A DNA stretch of 64,000 nt from Eumeta japonica (lineage: Eukaryota > Arthropoda > Insecta > Lepidoptera > Psychidae): NCBI GenBank assembly GCA_005406025.1, contig BGZK01002022.1, positions 1 through 64,000 on the forward strand, read 5' to 3'. The stretch's first letter is position 1. Each line of letters starts with the position of its first letter. The position numbers and the translations under genes were made by a program. Positions 25,440 through 37,375 of the stretch are shown here, piece after piece. The notes under the pieces are model-generated. The model ran no database searches, was not told the origin of the DNA, and saw only the letters and a program-made list of their open reading frames with translations.

Positions 25440-25645
25440 AAACGCCGGCAAGAACATACATTTATAAGTGTATCTGTGTGTCTGTCTGTGGCATCGTAGC
25501 TCCCAAACGGCTGAATCGATTTTGATTTAGTATTTTTTGTGTGAAAGATATTGTACTCTGTCAGTTCTCTGGTGCGATGACACTTGGATCAAAACATTAC
25601 CTACAACTTACATTAACCTTAAAAGGCTAATACGTGTTTTTTTTT
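25440..25645 (+). repeat. dispersed repeat with TGTCTGTCTGTGGCATCGTAG
   Basis: GTGTGTCTGTCTGTGGCATC, GTAGCTCCCAAACGG, TGAATCGATTTTGATTTAGT. I recall this sequence order as a frequent lepidopteran interspersed repeat. It also has a poly(T) run directly upstream (25424-25436). Confidence 0.65.
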
Positions 25646-25889
25646 CACTTTTGTGTTGGAAATTTTTAAAATTATTAATCAATTTTTTACATTTTAATTG
25701 AAAATAGCGTCAAAAACAGAGTATTTCATGGTCAACTTAGTGAGAAATAATACGAGAGGTGGTACAATGAAAATCTTGTACGTACATAAATCCATATGAA
25801 GTTCTAAAGTATTTCGTTCGAAAGGGATGATTAGTCGTAAATAAAATATCGTTTATTTCCTAAACAAACATTAATTCTGGTAGACGCGC

Positions 25890-26345
25890 GTCAAAGAAAG
25901 CGTTCGTTCCGAGATTGTGAACCCGCGATACGAATTAAACATAAATACATATTAGAAAGCTCCGGCGGGCGATGATGGTGCGCGATAAATCGTGTCTCTT
26001 TATTTCCAGATTCCGAGTGTGAAACTTATCTTTTATCCGCATCTCGTACAAAAGCGCCGCCTTGATTTTAATTACATATTAATAGGATTTATGAAGCACT
26101 TCTTTGATCAATAAAAGCCTATTGATATGCAGATAAGAGGAATTTAGGGTTTCTCGGCTCTCGCCACGGCTCGGCGCAGTCGGACGCCGGGCGGGTGCCG
26201 TAGTTCTTGACCGGCTACCGGCCGCGCTCGATTGTGTAACGTGATTAAGCGGCCGCACACTTAATGGGTTCTTTTAACAGTTTTCGAGATCCGTTCGAAA
26301 TGTTTCACTTTCAAGAGCTCCAAGCGTATTCTCGACTGCGTGGGC
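25890..26345. promoter_or_regulatory. GC-rich island with TCF, GATA and Hox-like words
   Basis: Includes CTTATC and AGATAAG (GATA cores, about 26028 and 26131), CTTTGATC (TCF core, 26102-26109), TTTATGAAG and ATTAAT homeodomain-type words, then a very GC-rich 26150-26240. No protein-like frame. A plausible conserved enhancer, from motifs and composition only. Confidence 0.35.
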
Positions 26346-26865
26346 TGAACTCGATGCTTGACGTGGAAAATTGACATGAAAAATTACTAATTATATTTGT
26401 ATTATATCATTTGAATTTAACTGTATTGTGTTATCGGGGACCGTATTTTACTAATGAATGCTTTTTAAAATTATTTTTAATCATAATAAGATTTATTACT
26501 AGTTTTAGTGGCGAAGGAAACATCGTTTTAAGCATTGGATGGGATTCAGGATTCAATAAAAATTGCTAATTTAAATTGGATCTATCTAACGATTATAATG
26601 ATTCATCTTAGTTAATATTTGTGACCTGTCGTCGGGTATTTTAAGTATATGACTTTCACACTTAAATTAGGGTTCAGCAGCGTACGTCCAACGGCCAAGT
26701 CGAACATATTGATTGCATAAGTATTGTCTATTTCATAATATAATTTTTAATATTCAAATTGTTACGTATCAACCAAAAGTTTATATATCAGTTGTGATAA
26801 TTTATAATTTATGTAACCTCTAACTCCTACCCGAGAGCAATGTTTCACTTCTACATTATGTTTAT
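26346..26865. other. AT-rich, no recognised feature
   Basis: Nothing seen. Confidence 0.5.
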
Positions 26866-27451
26866 ATCTATATATATAACAAAGCTGTAGAGGTGCGAAT
26901 GTTTGTACATTAAAGATATTTAAGAAAATATGATCGGGGACCCTTAGAATCGATAACAGAATACGTTTCGACAGTTTTCATAATCCTTGTCTGTTTTTGT
27001 GTTTGTCGGTTTACTTACACGAGTATCGCGTGAAAACGGCTCAATGGATTTGAACGCGGACTTCGTTAGCGGATTATGTGAATTTCAGGCGAGGTTCCCG
27101 AAATTATTGATTTTATAATTTAAAAGGGGTAAATGACCAATAGTTAAAAATTTGAAAATGGGTTAGTATATACTGCACCTAAAATTGATAACATTATTAA
27201 AATATGCCTAATAGAGTGAAAAAGTGATTAAAAAAAAGAAAGAATAAGGGACACGCGATTTAAATCTTCGGCACAACACCATGTGTCCAACGATAAAGAC
27301 TTTCTGAACAACAATAAATGAACAAAAAATAATAGTTCATCAACTTCATCACGAATGAATGTAACGCATGGAGGATGAAATGTTTATGGATCCTTCCGTA
27401 GAAAGTAATTTCGAATTCAACGCGGACTAAGTCGCGGGCAAAAGCTAATGT
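26866..27451 (+). repeat. dispersed repeat ending AAGTCGCGGGCAAAAGCTA
   Basis: Starts TATCTATATATATAACAAAG and ends GCGGACTAAGTCGCGGGCAA, AAGCTAATG, which are the start and end I recall for a very common lepidopteran element (usual end GCGGACGAAGTCGCGGGCA). The interior has ACGGCTCAATGGATTTGAAC. Non-coding, diverged. Confidence 0.7.
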
Positions 27452-27654
27452 GATATAAATAAGCTATTTCAAGATTGTTATTGCTATTAAATGTGTCGTT
27501 TTTTATTTATGGTCAGAACTCACCAGCCGTTTAAGAGACCGGGATCGATACGTCTTCGATATAGATTTTACAGGCAGCGCAAAATTTATCATTCGTTGTA
27601 TTAATGTAAATTATTCATATTCGTTTATTTCGTAGATCATTAACCTAAACGCTA

Positions 27655-28060
27655 TTACAAAAACAGAAATGAGAGTTGCACCGCCTCCGCGAGCGGCCAC
27701 AGCCGCTGAGACGTATCACAACAATCAATTCGGTCCCGTACAGCTGTCCATTTGTTTAATGGCCCGGCGTACAGCGCTGCAGCGGCTAAATGTTATCGGC
27801 GATTGTCAATCTGGCCGCCTCGTTCCGAAAGTGCGGCCGCGAGCCTCCTTTTAAACAACATTTCATCTGTACATATGGAATTTTGACATCGAGATTCAAA
27901 TATAGATATCTCGGCCGCTGCCCGGAATAAATCTACGTCTGACAGTCGACTGTGAGTACGTATTCTGCTCGAAAGCGTACGGTGGGGTTTGTTGTGACGC
28001 CGATTTCGTTAATCCTTCTGTTAATAAATTGATCAATATATGCGTATCGATTGATCTACC
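27655..28060. promoter_or_regulatory. GC-rich island (candidate regulatory DNA)
   Basis: About 400 bp of raised GC. It contains ACAACAATCAATT, TGTTTAATGG, GGCGATTGTCAATC and, at the right, TTGATCAATATATGCG and ATCGATTGATC (Onecut/Cut-like words). The ATG frame at 27669 (61 codons) resembles no protein. Confidence 0.3.
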
Positions 28061-28376
28061 TACATGTTTTTAGTTCGTAACACTATACAGGATGTTTCTT
28101 GCAAAAGTTTTGCATAAGAATGTAGATAATTTAATGCGAAAGACGAGATTTCGAGGCCACTTTGCATAGAGAATCTAGTGAGTGATAATAGATTATGAAT
28201 TTGGAATGGGTTTCAAGATCAAGGATCTATTTCTTAATCTCAGGAATAGTAATGGCTTCATTAAGCAAACTATTTTGCATTAAAAAAAACTGTAAGGCAG
28301 TCATTGGGGACTGTTGATGGAAGTAAAAAAAAAATTAAACTATGAAATAAGTGTTTTTGTTTGGGATTTTAAAACT

Positions 28377-28484
28377 ATATCAAAAATTTTAAATATCATA
28401 AATTATTAATTAAAATCATTAAATTAATGATAATATCAAAAATTAAAGTATCATTATTTTTAAATTAAAATCATTAACATTAGT
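28377..28484. repeat. diverged direct tandem duplication
   Basis: ATATCAAAAATTTTAAATAT and ATATCAAAAATTAAAGTATC start two similar AT-rich units, each ending AATTAAAATCATTAA. Confidence 0.6.
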
Positions 28485-30536
28485 CTGGTTTTCACACATA
28501 TCGGCACTATGAGCAAAAAATTATTGTCTTTTTCATATGGTTATTATATTAATCAAAACATTTTTATATGTTCTATTTGTTATTTAAATTTACCGTGTAA
28601 AAATCAATATATGTATTAAGATTTAAATAGCAAAATTCTAAATCTTTTAACTTCAACGAAACAACAATAATGTTGAATTGATTCAAAAATATAATTTTTA
28701 CATATACAAAGTTTTTTACATATACTTTTAATATTATCACGTCGGTAATACGAATTAATAAACTTTTACCCGTCAGAAAATCGCTCAAAGCGTATATAAA
28801 AATTTTCACATACACAGCATTTTTATGTCGGAGACGCTAATCTTTAACATTATTTTCTACTAAAAATTGATCAACGCGCCGAAAGAAGCTTTTACTTCAA
28901 AAATAATTTTAAAACTTATTCAATTTACAATTCATTTTTCTCTCGTGTAAAAGCTTCTTTTTTCAATGTTCAGCAAAAATCAAGATATAATGCCATTTCG
29001 GATATTGAATAAGTAGTTTCTTTTTTTTTGTTATTTCTAATCAAATTTTATATTTGTTGCTGAATCATTTTAAAAGAACGCATTCTGTGTCAACTCGGTA
29101 TATATAATAAGTTATTTTAATATCTTGGACCAAATTAATACCTATCAGTTTCATTCAATTTCAACAAAATAGCCTGTAATGGCAATTAAAGCGAGTGTTT
29201 AAACATATTTGTTCAAGCATAAAGCGCTGCTTTATCACTCCATAATACACATACTGTTTTTGTAGCTGTGGCTGCGTAGAGCACGTTGTAACCGTCGTTG
29301 TGTACATTACAATTCAAATTTTATCTATACAGATAAGGTCCAAAGAAAACAACGTCAAGGGTGGCCCTCCAGCTATCAGCAGGCCGTGGACTTAGATGTT
29401 GTTGACTCGGGCGCCTTTCGAAACAGCCAATGGGGACACGCCTGAACGGCAGGTGCGCGCGCCCGGTTGCGCGGGAGTGCGTAAAAAAGAATCACTAAGG
29501 TGGAACGCTTATAAATAGCATAAACTGCTCACTTTACCCTTTGAGACGCGTTAATTGTATGTCTGTCGGTCCGTATTCGATTTAGTTGTACAGAATACGA
29601 AAGTTGGGAGTTCTTTATTTCCGATGTCGACTGTCAGACGATGTAGGCGCTAGCGCCCGTGAGTTTAACGAAAATGAAACATTGGAAGATTCAAGTAATG
29701 TCATGACATGCTTTTTTCGGATCATTACAGAATAAGTGATATTTTTTAACCTTTTTGAAAGTTACCGTGATAAAAAAAATAAAAATAACTACAAAGTTGA
29801 ACAGGATATAAATATTTTAAATTGACCAGATGACAAGACAAACGGTCTACCATTAAATATATATTCAATAATGACATCAAATTTATTACCATGTACTTAC
29901 AAAATTCTATTTCACAAACAAATTTACGTCTTAGGATTCCATTGTTTATTTAACAGATTTTAATTGTGTATTACCTTCTATGTTTCAATTGAGATGGAGA
30001 AATTTGCTGTTTAAAAAGGAATATTAAAAAAATATTTCATGTTAAGAATAAATAAGTCGTTACAGTAGGTAATTTATAATTACCTTTCATTTAATATTAT
30101 CAAATATAATTATGTATGGAAAAAAAAATAGAAATGTGTGATAATTGGACGAAAAATTTATAAAGTCCAACAGAATATTTTGGATGACTACTTTTAGATA
30201 ATCTTTGTCTCTATAACTAGTCCTTAGACTATAATAACTAAAACGAATTCAAACTTTTTGAATTGCTTGTGTAACTATATTTGAATTATGTATAATCTCA
30301 AAGTGGTCGTAAATAGTCGATCTATTTACGAGAATGTTGTATATAAACGTATATTTTTATGTTTCCGTACTTAAAGATAAGAAATGAACTCTATTAATAT
30401 CTATTCTATTGTGTAAGGTTACTGTTACTTCGCTAAATTTATGAGTAGACGTTTACCTCTAACATGTAGTAACAGGCAGCATGCAACCTACCGCTGTGCC
30501 TTGATTCTACTCTTCCCCTAAGAATCCTTACAGTAG
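28485..30536. other. mostly AT-rich; GC-richer block at 29270-29480
   Basis: The 29270-29480 block is GC-rich with CGGGCGCC and GTGCGCGCGCCC words but no coding similarity. The remainder shows no gene or clear repeat. Confidence 0.45.
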
Positions 30537-30917
30537 AAGATCCGAACTTAAATCGACCTTCACCGAACTGATAATAGAATGAAACATATTTTATAACAAA
30601 TTTCGTATATTAGAAAATATATTAAAAATGGATTTGCTAAAAAAATCCTGGACAGACTATTTTTAATTATTTAAAAAAAATATTTTAAAACGATCCGGAA
30701 TTTTTCCAGACAACTCTATATTAACGTGTTCGCAATAATACAGCGCTTATATTGATATATTTTTTTTTATAATTTTAATAATAAAAAATATTTTTTCTAT
30801 TATCCAATCAAGTGAAGATAACTGGCATCGACATACCTGTTTGACTTACGAAATTTGTTATAAAATATGTTTCATTCTATTATCAGCTCGGTGAAGGTAG
30901 ATTTAAGTTCGGATCTT
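30537..30917. mobile_element. 381-bp MITE with 71-bp terminal inverted repeats
   Basis: Left end 30537-30607 and right end 30847-30917 are reverse complements differing at only two or so positions; they contain AAGATCCGAACTTAAATC, CCTTCACCGA and TGAAACATATTTTATAAC. The interior is AT-rich with no transposase. No unambiguous target duplication is visible. The arms would fold into a long stem. Near identity of the arms suggests recent insertion. Confidence 0.9.
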
Positions 30918-32235
30918 AGACTATTATCTAACGAATTCAATATTTATTATTTATGTGATATATGTCATATAACATGCTGGTTGGAGTCGCATATGAGAAT
31001 CTGAACAAAAATTGTAGCAATCAAGCTTCATTAACAAATTTGAAGAAAAATATTTTGAACAAAAATCTGTTTACAAGTTCTTCAGATACTTACAAATTTT
31101 AATTGTATTAACAAGAGTAAGAATCTTATCATCGACCATAATCAGCGCGTATGTGAATTCTTACTTGAATATATTCGTGTTTATGTAATTTTGGATTTAT
31201 TTTTTTAATTTTTTTATGGTACGACACTATATCCGTTTCAATACATATATGTTTATGTTATTTTAGATTGATTTTCTTCAACTTTATATGGAAGGGCACT
31301 TGAACACATTTAAACTTAGTGCAATTTCAAATTATACAATTTGTTCGTCGAGGTACGAGACTAGGATGCCCCTATTATCACATACGATACGCTTTATCAA
31401 CGTCAGAGCGAAGCATTACAAGACGAACTCTTCTTTATAAAAAATATATTTTAGTTATTATTGATAAAAATTCAAACAGAGATACCGTTTTACATCTTCA
31501 TTTCGTTTCACAAACTTATTCTATAAATAATCGTCATGCACTGCTCGCTTTCCTCCAAAAACTCCTCTCTGCTCCCAACTCATGCTGATTCCCTTCTGAT
31601 TGATTGAACTGATTCCCTAAATACTACAATCAGTTTAAAACAATACCCAAACCTAATATATTTAACTATAGTTTTTCGGAAAATTATAGTATAATAATGT
31701 CCATGTTGTATCATAACTCTTCAACTATGTTTTCCTATCTTTGATCAATTGGAGTTTCTGAACTTCGACAGTCCAAGAATAGCTTCTAAGAGAAAAAGTT
31801 GTTACTCCATCTATGCGAGCCTTTATTACGTGAAATAAAAAAGTTGGTCAATCGAACTCCCACGCTAGAAGCGTTCCTTAGCGGACGCCGCGTCCCCGCA
31901 ATTATGTGTAATTAGATTTTACTCTTGCGAACTTATTGTAAGACGCGGTTATTACACGAATGTGGTAAATTTACGATTGACGCTTGCTTTGACTTTTACA
32001 CAATGCACTAATGATTAAACTGCCTCATTTCACCTATGTGTCTATTCATACGTCGCAATTTGTATTAGTCTTTGAGTAGTGTGCCTACAAAAAATAAAAC
32101 TTTTTTTTTTCTAAAATACGAAACAGGTGTGCTGTATAAAATTTAGGTAGAGAAATTTTAAAATGGCGAAATTTGGCAAATTCTTCAAATTTAACGATTC
32201 GGGCTAGAGATTTCTTACGAGACATTTTAATATTG
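30918..32235. other. AT-rich, no recognised feature
   Basis: Short open frames only. Confidence 0.5.
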
Positions 32236-32239
32236 CGAT

Positions 32240-32460
32240 TGATGTTCGCACCACATTAAATGTTTAAAGCGGCCATTTCCGAGAATTAAAATTGTGATCG
32301 TCCGTAACGACAGTGACAGATCCGTGGGCGCTGATGTCCCATGCCCGCGCGCATCACCAAAGCTGAATCATGTCAATGCGCCGTAACCGAACGCGCCCGC
32401 GCTAATGGCCGTAGGAATTACTGTGAATAATGCCGTGTACTGTAATGTGTAAAACGATTT
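32240..32460. other. GC-rich island
   Basis: About 200 bp with GTCCCATGCCCGCGCGC; the word GTCCCATGCC also ends the island at 3.1 kb. No coding similarity. Possible conserved element. Confidence 0.25.
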
Positions 32461-33018
32461 TGAGTAAATTCCCTGGGAGTTGGGCTGTGTATGGTAATAG
32501 TTTAAATATTCATTGGAATACAATGTCTGTATATTGTGTTTGTTTGGAAAAAGTAGATATAAATAATGATATACATAGTTGGTTATTTTGATATGGAACG
32601 TCTTTAAGGAGTCAGTAGCCGGTCGCTTCTAAAAACAACTTGTAAGGAAAAATGTAATGGCAATGTCGCTTCCGTCTTTATTTAATTATTTTATCGATTT
32701 CACTATGACTACTCAGAGGAAAGAAGCAATTAGTCTACAGAGCATACGTCGCTATGATCGTCGACAGCATGTTGCAGTAGGGTTTAAATTTACCATCATT
32801 GGTTTATTCTTCATAACTCACTTGTATGTTTATCAATCGAAGCGGGAGTAGTAGCGTCTGATGGAGCCGAATGTGATACAGTAGATGTTACATATATAAC
32901 TCATACTGGTGTTTATTAAAAGTTATAAAGCTTGCAATTTGTATGACTTATTGCCGAAATTTGTCAACTGCTCTATCATTGAGCCCCCACATGAATGTTG
33001 AAAAAAATGAAAATATCT

Positions 33019-34377
33019 GACCAAATAGTTTGGGTAGTTTTGAAAGTTTGTACAGTTGTTCAATGAGGTGGCCAGATAAACCTAGTAAAAGTGCCCGAGG
33101 GTGAGAGACGAGCCGATGTAAAAGGAGAGGTTCAGTTACTTATATAATAATTATCTAAATTAAATTTAATATAAATTGTTATATTTTGTTTCTAAATAAT
33201 TATGTTAAATTATGTTTCTATTGTAGGATAAAAACCTTAGGAGATGCAGGGTATCGAAATGGATAAAAGTAAAAAAAGTAATTAGTTATACAAATATTAA
33301 TTATGAAAAATAACAAAAAAAATATACGGGTATGCCGACTTGTCAATTGCATTGTCTTTCATCATCTTAATTTTTATTATAAATATATACGGGGGCTTCA
33401 TTGGTATAAGCTCCTAGACAAAGGTTACAGATAAGACTGCAGTTAACGTCCGCTTTTCAACAACTGCATTTTCCTGAACAACCAATCATACATTGGTAGA
33501 AAATAGAACTCAACAACGTATCAGGTGCAGGAGTATCCAAGGTCGTGATTGGCTTTAAGTTTCTATCGACTCCTTGCTTCCAGTCCCACATTTCAGATGG
33601 CAGTTTGTTCTCAAGTCACACCTGTGTTTGATGGAATACTCCGCAGGTGTAATATTGTGCTGACTTTTTGTAGGGGGGAGGTAAGAAAAATCAGGTTTGG
33701 GCATGGCACAAGATTTCAAAAACTGCATATCGATATCTGATGAGCCGAGACTGAATAGAGGATGCACGACATACTGAAAAAAAAAATTTCTTCGTCTTCT
33801 GCTATAGCTTCCAGAGTTGATGTTGGGTCATAAAAGACTGTTGCCATTTCCTTTATTAACAGATTTTGATCAAAAAGCTTGATAAATAATGCTTTGCCCT
33901 CCTTGTAAATGGTTAAGGTTGTATCACACCCTTTGAAATTATGCAGGAAGAGAATTTAACAATTCGGGCAACGCAATGGAGGCGATGCGACGCCGGGAGG
34001 CGTGCGATGTGACTCGCGGGGTTACTATGCGGCGAGACAATAGGGTAAACAGTGAATGCTGACGATCCGTGGTGATTCTTACGCTACTTATCAGCTTTGT
34101 CATATTTGACCCCTTGTATTTCTAAAACTATTGATCCTATAATAAAAATGTATATAACATAATTTATAGAAAATTTTATGTAGATATTGAATGTACAAAT
34201 AAATAAAAAGATATTATTAAGAGTTTACGAGATTCAAACAAAAAACTGAAAAAGAGATCTTTGTTCCCCTCCCTCACTACCGCCTCGTCTCTCAACCTCG
34301 GGGACTTTTAGTATATTCATCTGGATACCTCTAGGAACAATTGTACCATCTTTCAAAACTACATAAATTATTTGGCC
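33019..34377. mobile_element. element with ~200-245-bp inverted arms around a cysteine-rich relic
   Basis: The left arm (about 33019-33228) is the inverted counterpart of the right arm (about 34133-34377). Shared blocks include CTCGTCTCTCA.CCTCGG, CTTTCAAAACTAC and, at the inner ends, TTTCTATTGTAGGAT against TTTTTATTATAGGAT. By eye the outer 110 bp are about three quarters identical. Both arms can be read as similar peptides (VPEGERR versus VPEVERR), so they may be inverted copies of an exon plus intron, rather than classical terminal repeats. Between them lie a GC-rich patch (33960-34080) and the relic on minus at 33394-33949. Confidence 0.65.
33394..33949 (-). pseudogene. relic of a repetitive cysteine-rich (CXC-like) protein family
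   Basis: In three minus-strand frames one reads, in order: FLHNFKGCDTTLTIYKEGKA, LFIKLFDQNLLIKEMATVFY, DPTSTLEAIAEDE, then FLKSCAMPKPDFSYLPPT, then EMWDWKQGVDRNLKPITT, APDTLLSSIF and a cysteine block CMIGCSGKCSC(stop)KADVNC. I recall proteins with GCDTT..IY..GK, WKQG.D..L.PI and a terminal cysteine array resembling CRC/tesmin-type motifs in large insect families; their function is unknown to me. A TGA at 33457-33459 interrupts the cysteine block, and at least two frameshifts are needed, so this copy is dead. It lies between two inverted arms. Confidence 0.7.
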
Positions 34378-34379
34378 TT

Positions 34380-35530
34380 ATCGACGATTTTTACGCTATT
34401 TTTCTTAGATTAGTTAGTAACATTCGAAAATTGTGTGCAAGAGCTCGGTTAGCAAAAGAGAGAGATGTCGGTCTGTCACGATTTCTTTTGACCTTGGCAA
34501 AAGGTCTTCGTTTCACAGGAAACGTGTTAAATTGATGTCAATTCGAGCAACCGGCGCCATCTTTGAGTGACAAGCGGTGTGAGACATTTTTGAAGTACCA
34601 CCAGTAAGTATATCTGTTGCTACTCTGAAGGCAGAAAATTGTATTAGCTTATCGACATCAAGCAGGAGGAGCCATAAACATCCTACAGTCCAAGTACAGT
34701 ACCAAGTTAGGGTAGATTAGGAGTGCGCCTCCGTACCATTGGCGCTGTAGTAGGCTTAGGCTAGCTTGTGCTTATTTAAAGAAAATTGGTTAATTAACCT
34801 AATTTGCGTAATTTTATCGTAATCATTTCAGTACTTGAACATCCATACTTCTTTTACAGCACACAAAATGTTTAAGAAGCTAATCAATAGCTAAAAAAGA
34901 CTAAAAAGAGACGTCTTATCCAAGGTTAGGTCTTCGCACAACTTATCAAAGAATAGGGAAATGTAGAAGGGTTCTAGAGGAAAAATATAATACTTTATTA
35001 TATCAGTATGTTCATTGTATAAAACTATTTATAATTACAGTTTATCAAAATTTAATGATTTATAAAGATAACGCCACTTTCACATATACTTATTGGCAGT
35101 TGAGAAATATTAGTCATGATGTCGTGTGGTAAGTTTTTTCCATCCATCTGTTCACCCACACAATTTTTTTTCAATATTTTAGTTTGGACCTTTTATCCAC
35201 AATATTAATACTGGATAGTTGCAATTGAACTCAATATTTATATCACAGAGCTAAAGATAGCACCACACTGGGGGAGTTCGTTGAAAAATTGTTATTTTTT
35301 TCATTATGTATAATATTTTGACAAACTGTACAATGCCCTAGCCCATGGCGACACGCTTCATGAAAAGTTTTCTTCAATCCTGATAAATAAATTTTACTAG
35401 TACAACATGGTATTTGGGTATGTTGGCATAAGATAGATGAATCAATATATTCCTTAGAGCCATGCTGTGGCCAACTTGTCTGCAGAACATAAAAGTCAGT
35501 ACGATCGGTGCAATACCACACTGTCACAGA
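34380..35530. other. no gene recognised; one Cys/His-rich open frame on minus
   Basis: The minus frame at 35243-35527 (94 codons, only a GTG at its start) contains PCCTSKIYLSGLKKTFHEAC and RHGLGHCTVC, a loose cluster of Cys and His. I do not recognise it. It directly adjoins the dispersed repeat at 35.54 kb, so it could be a transposon remnant. The rest is AT-rich. Confidence 0.3.
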
Positions 35531-35534
35531 ATGC

Positions 35535-35780
35535 GAACCGGAAGTAACAGCTTCCGCTGTTGCATTTTGTCCAGTGAGTGAAAGTTCCGATGGATCACCC
35601 TACATTATGTTTCTTATTTTTTACTAGTTCGGCACCCCATTCCTTATTTCGTCAGATATCTTATTCTTTTATTATAAGGCCGACTACGCACTAGTGACTC
35701 CTCCAGGTATGCGAGTCTTCATAGGCGGCGATCAATTACAATGTCATGGCTCACTTGTTCGTTTGCCGTTTTATATGCTA
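35535..35780 (+). repeat. dispersed repeat, longer copy of the 9.5/12.0 kb modules
   Basis: GCTTCCGCTGTTGCATTTTG, TCCAGTGAGTGAAAGTTCCG, ATGGATCACCCTACATTATG, then AAGGCCGACTACGCACTAGT, GACTCCTCC, GGCGGCGATCAATT and CTTGTTCGTTTGCC. This copy shows that the separate modules at 9.54 and 11.99 kb belong to one element. Confidence 0.75.
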
Positions 35781-35958
35781 TAAAAAGAAATCTAATAGAT
35801 ATAGTAACTACTTTGTTTATATTTGCACGTTTATGATAAAATCAATGTACCTATTTAAATAAGAAACTGTTTAGTCTCAGTAAAAAAATATAAATATTCC
35901 GAGCAAATATTTTTAGGTACAATTACATTTCATTATTCCACAGCAATATTTTGCAATT

Positions 35959-36006
35959 GTTAATGTAAATATTACAAAAATATTTTTTTGTAATGTTTAC
36001 ATTAAC
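35959..36006. repeat. hairpin GTTAATGTAAA.ATTACAAAAA
   Basis: GTTAATGTAAATATTACAAA and TTTGTAATGTTTACATTAAC are reverse complements with a single mismatch around a short A/T loop. Confidence 0.85.
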
Positions 36007-36935
36007 AAAATTTAAATGCAAAATGCACACATCGGAGTAAATTTAAAATTTACTATACTTTTCTCTAGACTCAAGTCCCTAGGCGTCATACTTGGGCTTA
36101 AAAAAAATAACACCGAATATAATCTACTGAAAAGAAGTTTTAAAAACAATATTCAAATTTCATAATTTGTTTTACATCTGCTTAGTATCTAGCATCAATA
36201 AAGCTTTAAGGTGGCTTGAAATCAGTTTTCAACGTTTAGGTCTTAATTGACTTAGTGGAATTTTGATCATTTAAGTATCTGTGGTGATCTCATCAGTGTC
36301 ATCAAACACGTCCGGTAGATACTCCATTGACGCTACGAAAATCCTAGTAATAATTCAGAACTGTCGAGTGAAACATCAATTCAAATATTTGTCACTTATG
36401 TTCTGATGTCATGTTATGATGTCACATGTGGTGTTAACGTTAAGAAATAAAAAGTGAAGGGCCCTTCAAGTCGGGAAAGATTTATCAAAATCTTCAAGGA
36501 CATGTGAAGTATCCAGGATTGGATCAACGTAAGAAACATGAGCTAACATCTACTTCTTCAGGGAAACTGACCCTCAGCTGTGGGATGTTGTATGTGCCGT
36601 ACGTAGCCTGAGACTTTTTAGCACGCTTGTAAAAAGTTACTTTTCTATGCGTAAATAAAATATAATTGTTTTTAGTAAATTAAAAATTATTTATTCGTAA
36701 TATAGAATACATTTATTTTATGTCATTGAAAATATATCCATATATTCAGTATTTTACAGTAATGGATATACAGCATTGTCAAATATTAATTTTAATATTA
36801 TAATTGTTCGCCTGTTTGTGAAAGCTTACAAACAAGAAAACGTTCAGTACAGTTTGATCCGTTTAGGTTTTCTTTTACCTTTTATAAAACCTAATGAAAT
36901 GTACATTTCTAAATCAAGAAGTACAGAGTGCACGA

Positions 36936-36939
<4 letters not shown>
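36007..36939. other. AT-rich, no recognised feature
   Basis: Nothing seen. Confidence 0.5.

Positions 36940-36991
<52 letters not shown>
36940..36991. repeat. (TA)n microsatellite
   Basis: About 26 uninterrupted TA units. The open frames reading YIYIYI through it on both strands are artefacts. Confidence 0.97.
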
Positions 36992-36995
<4 letters not shown>

Positions 36996-37289
36996 CGTTA
37001 ATTTGTCTTTTATTGTGTGAGATTCGCGTCATTCCACTGCAAAGTTACGCCCTCTTACGGTGGCAAAGTCCCTAACGGACGACATGTCGTATACTTCAGC
37101 GAACGGAAAAAGCGATAAATAGTGAGAGCGAATTATAAAAATTCAATTTGAAGAATTGGCCAGTTAATCTATAGTCAGAATTCAAATGTAAATTTGGACT
37201 AGAATGCAAAGCGCTGACCATTCAGCTATCACTTGCAGTTTTATTAGTTTTTGCTCTTTTTAAATAGCATTTTCGAGGAGTAAACGAGC

Positions 37290-37375
37290 ATGCGAGCTAC
37301 TAGAGAGTTGGTAGTCACCGCCACCCATGGACACTCGTAACTCTCGAGAAAATATCAGTACGTTGTTGGCTTCTA
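37290..37375 (+). repeat. short dispersed repeat fragment
   Basis: GTAGTCACCGCCACCCATGG, ACACTCGTAAC, AGTACGTTGTTGGCTTCTAA. It resembles a repeat module I recall as GTCACCACCGCCCATGGACA with CACTCGCAACACCAGAGG. Confidence 0.6.

Noticed and set aside
36776..37075. Frames reading through YIYIYI on both strands
   Set aside because: Produced by the (TA)n microsatellite.
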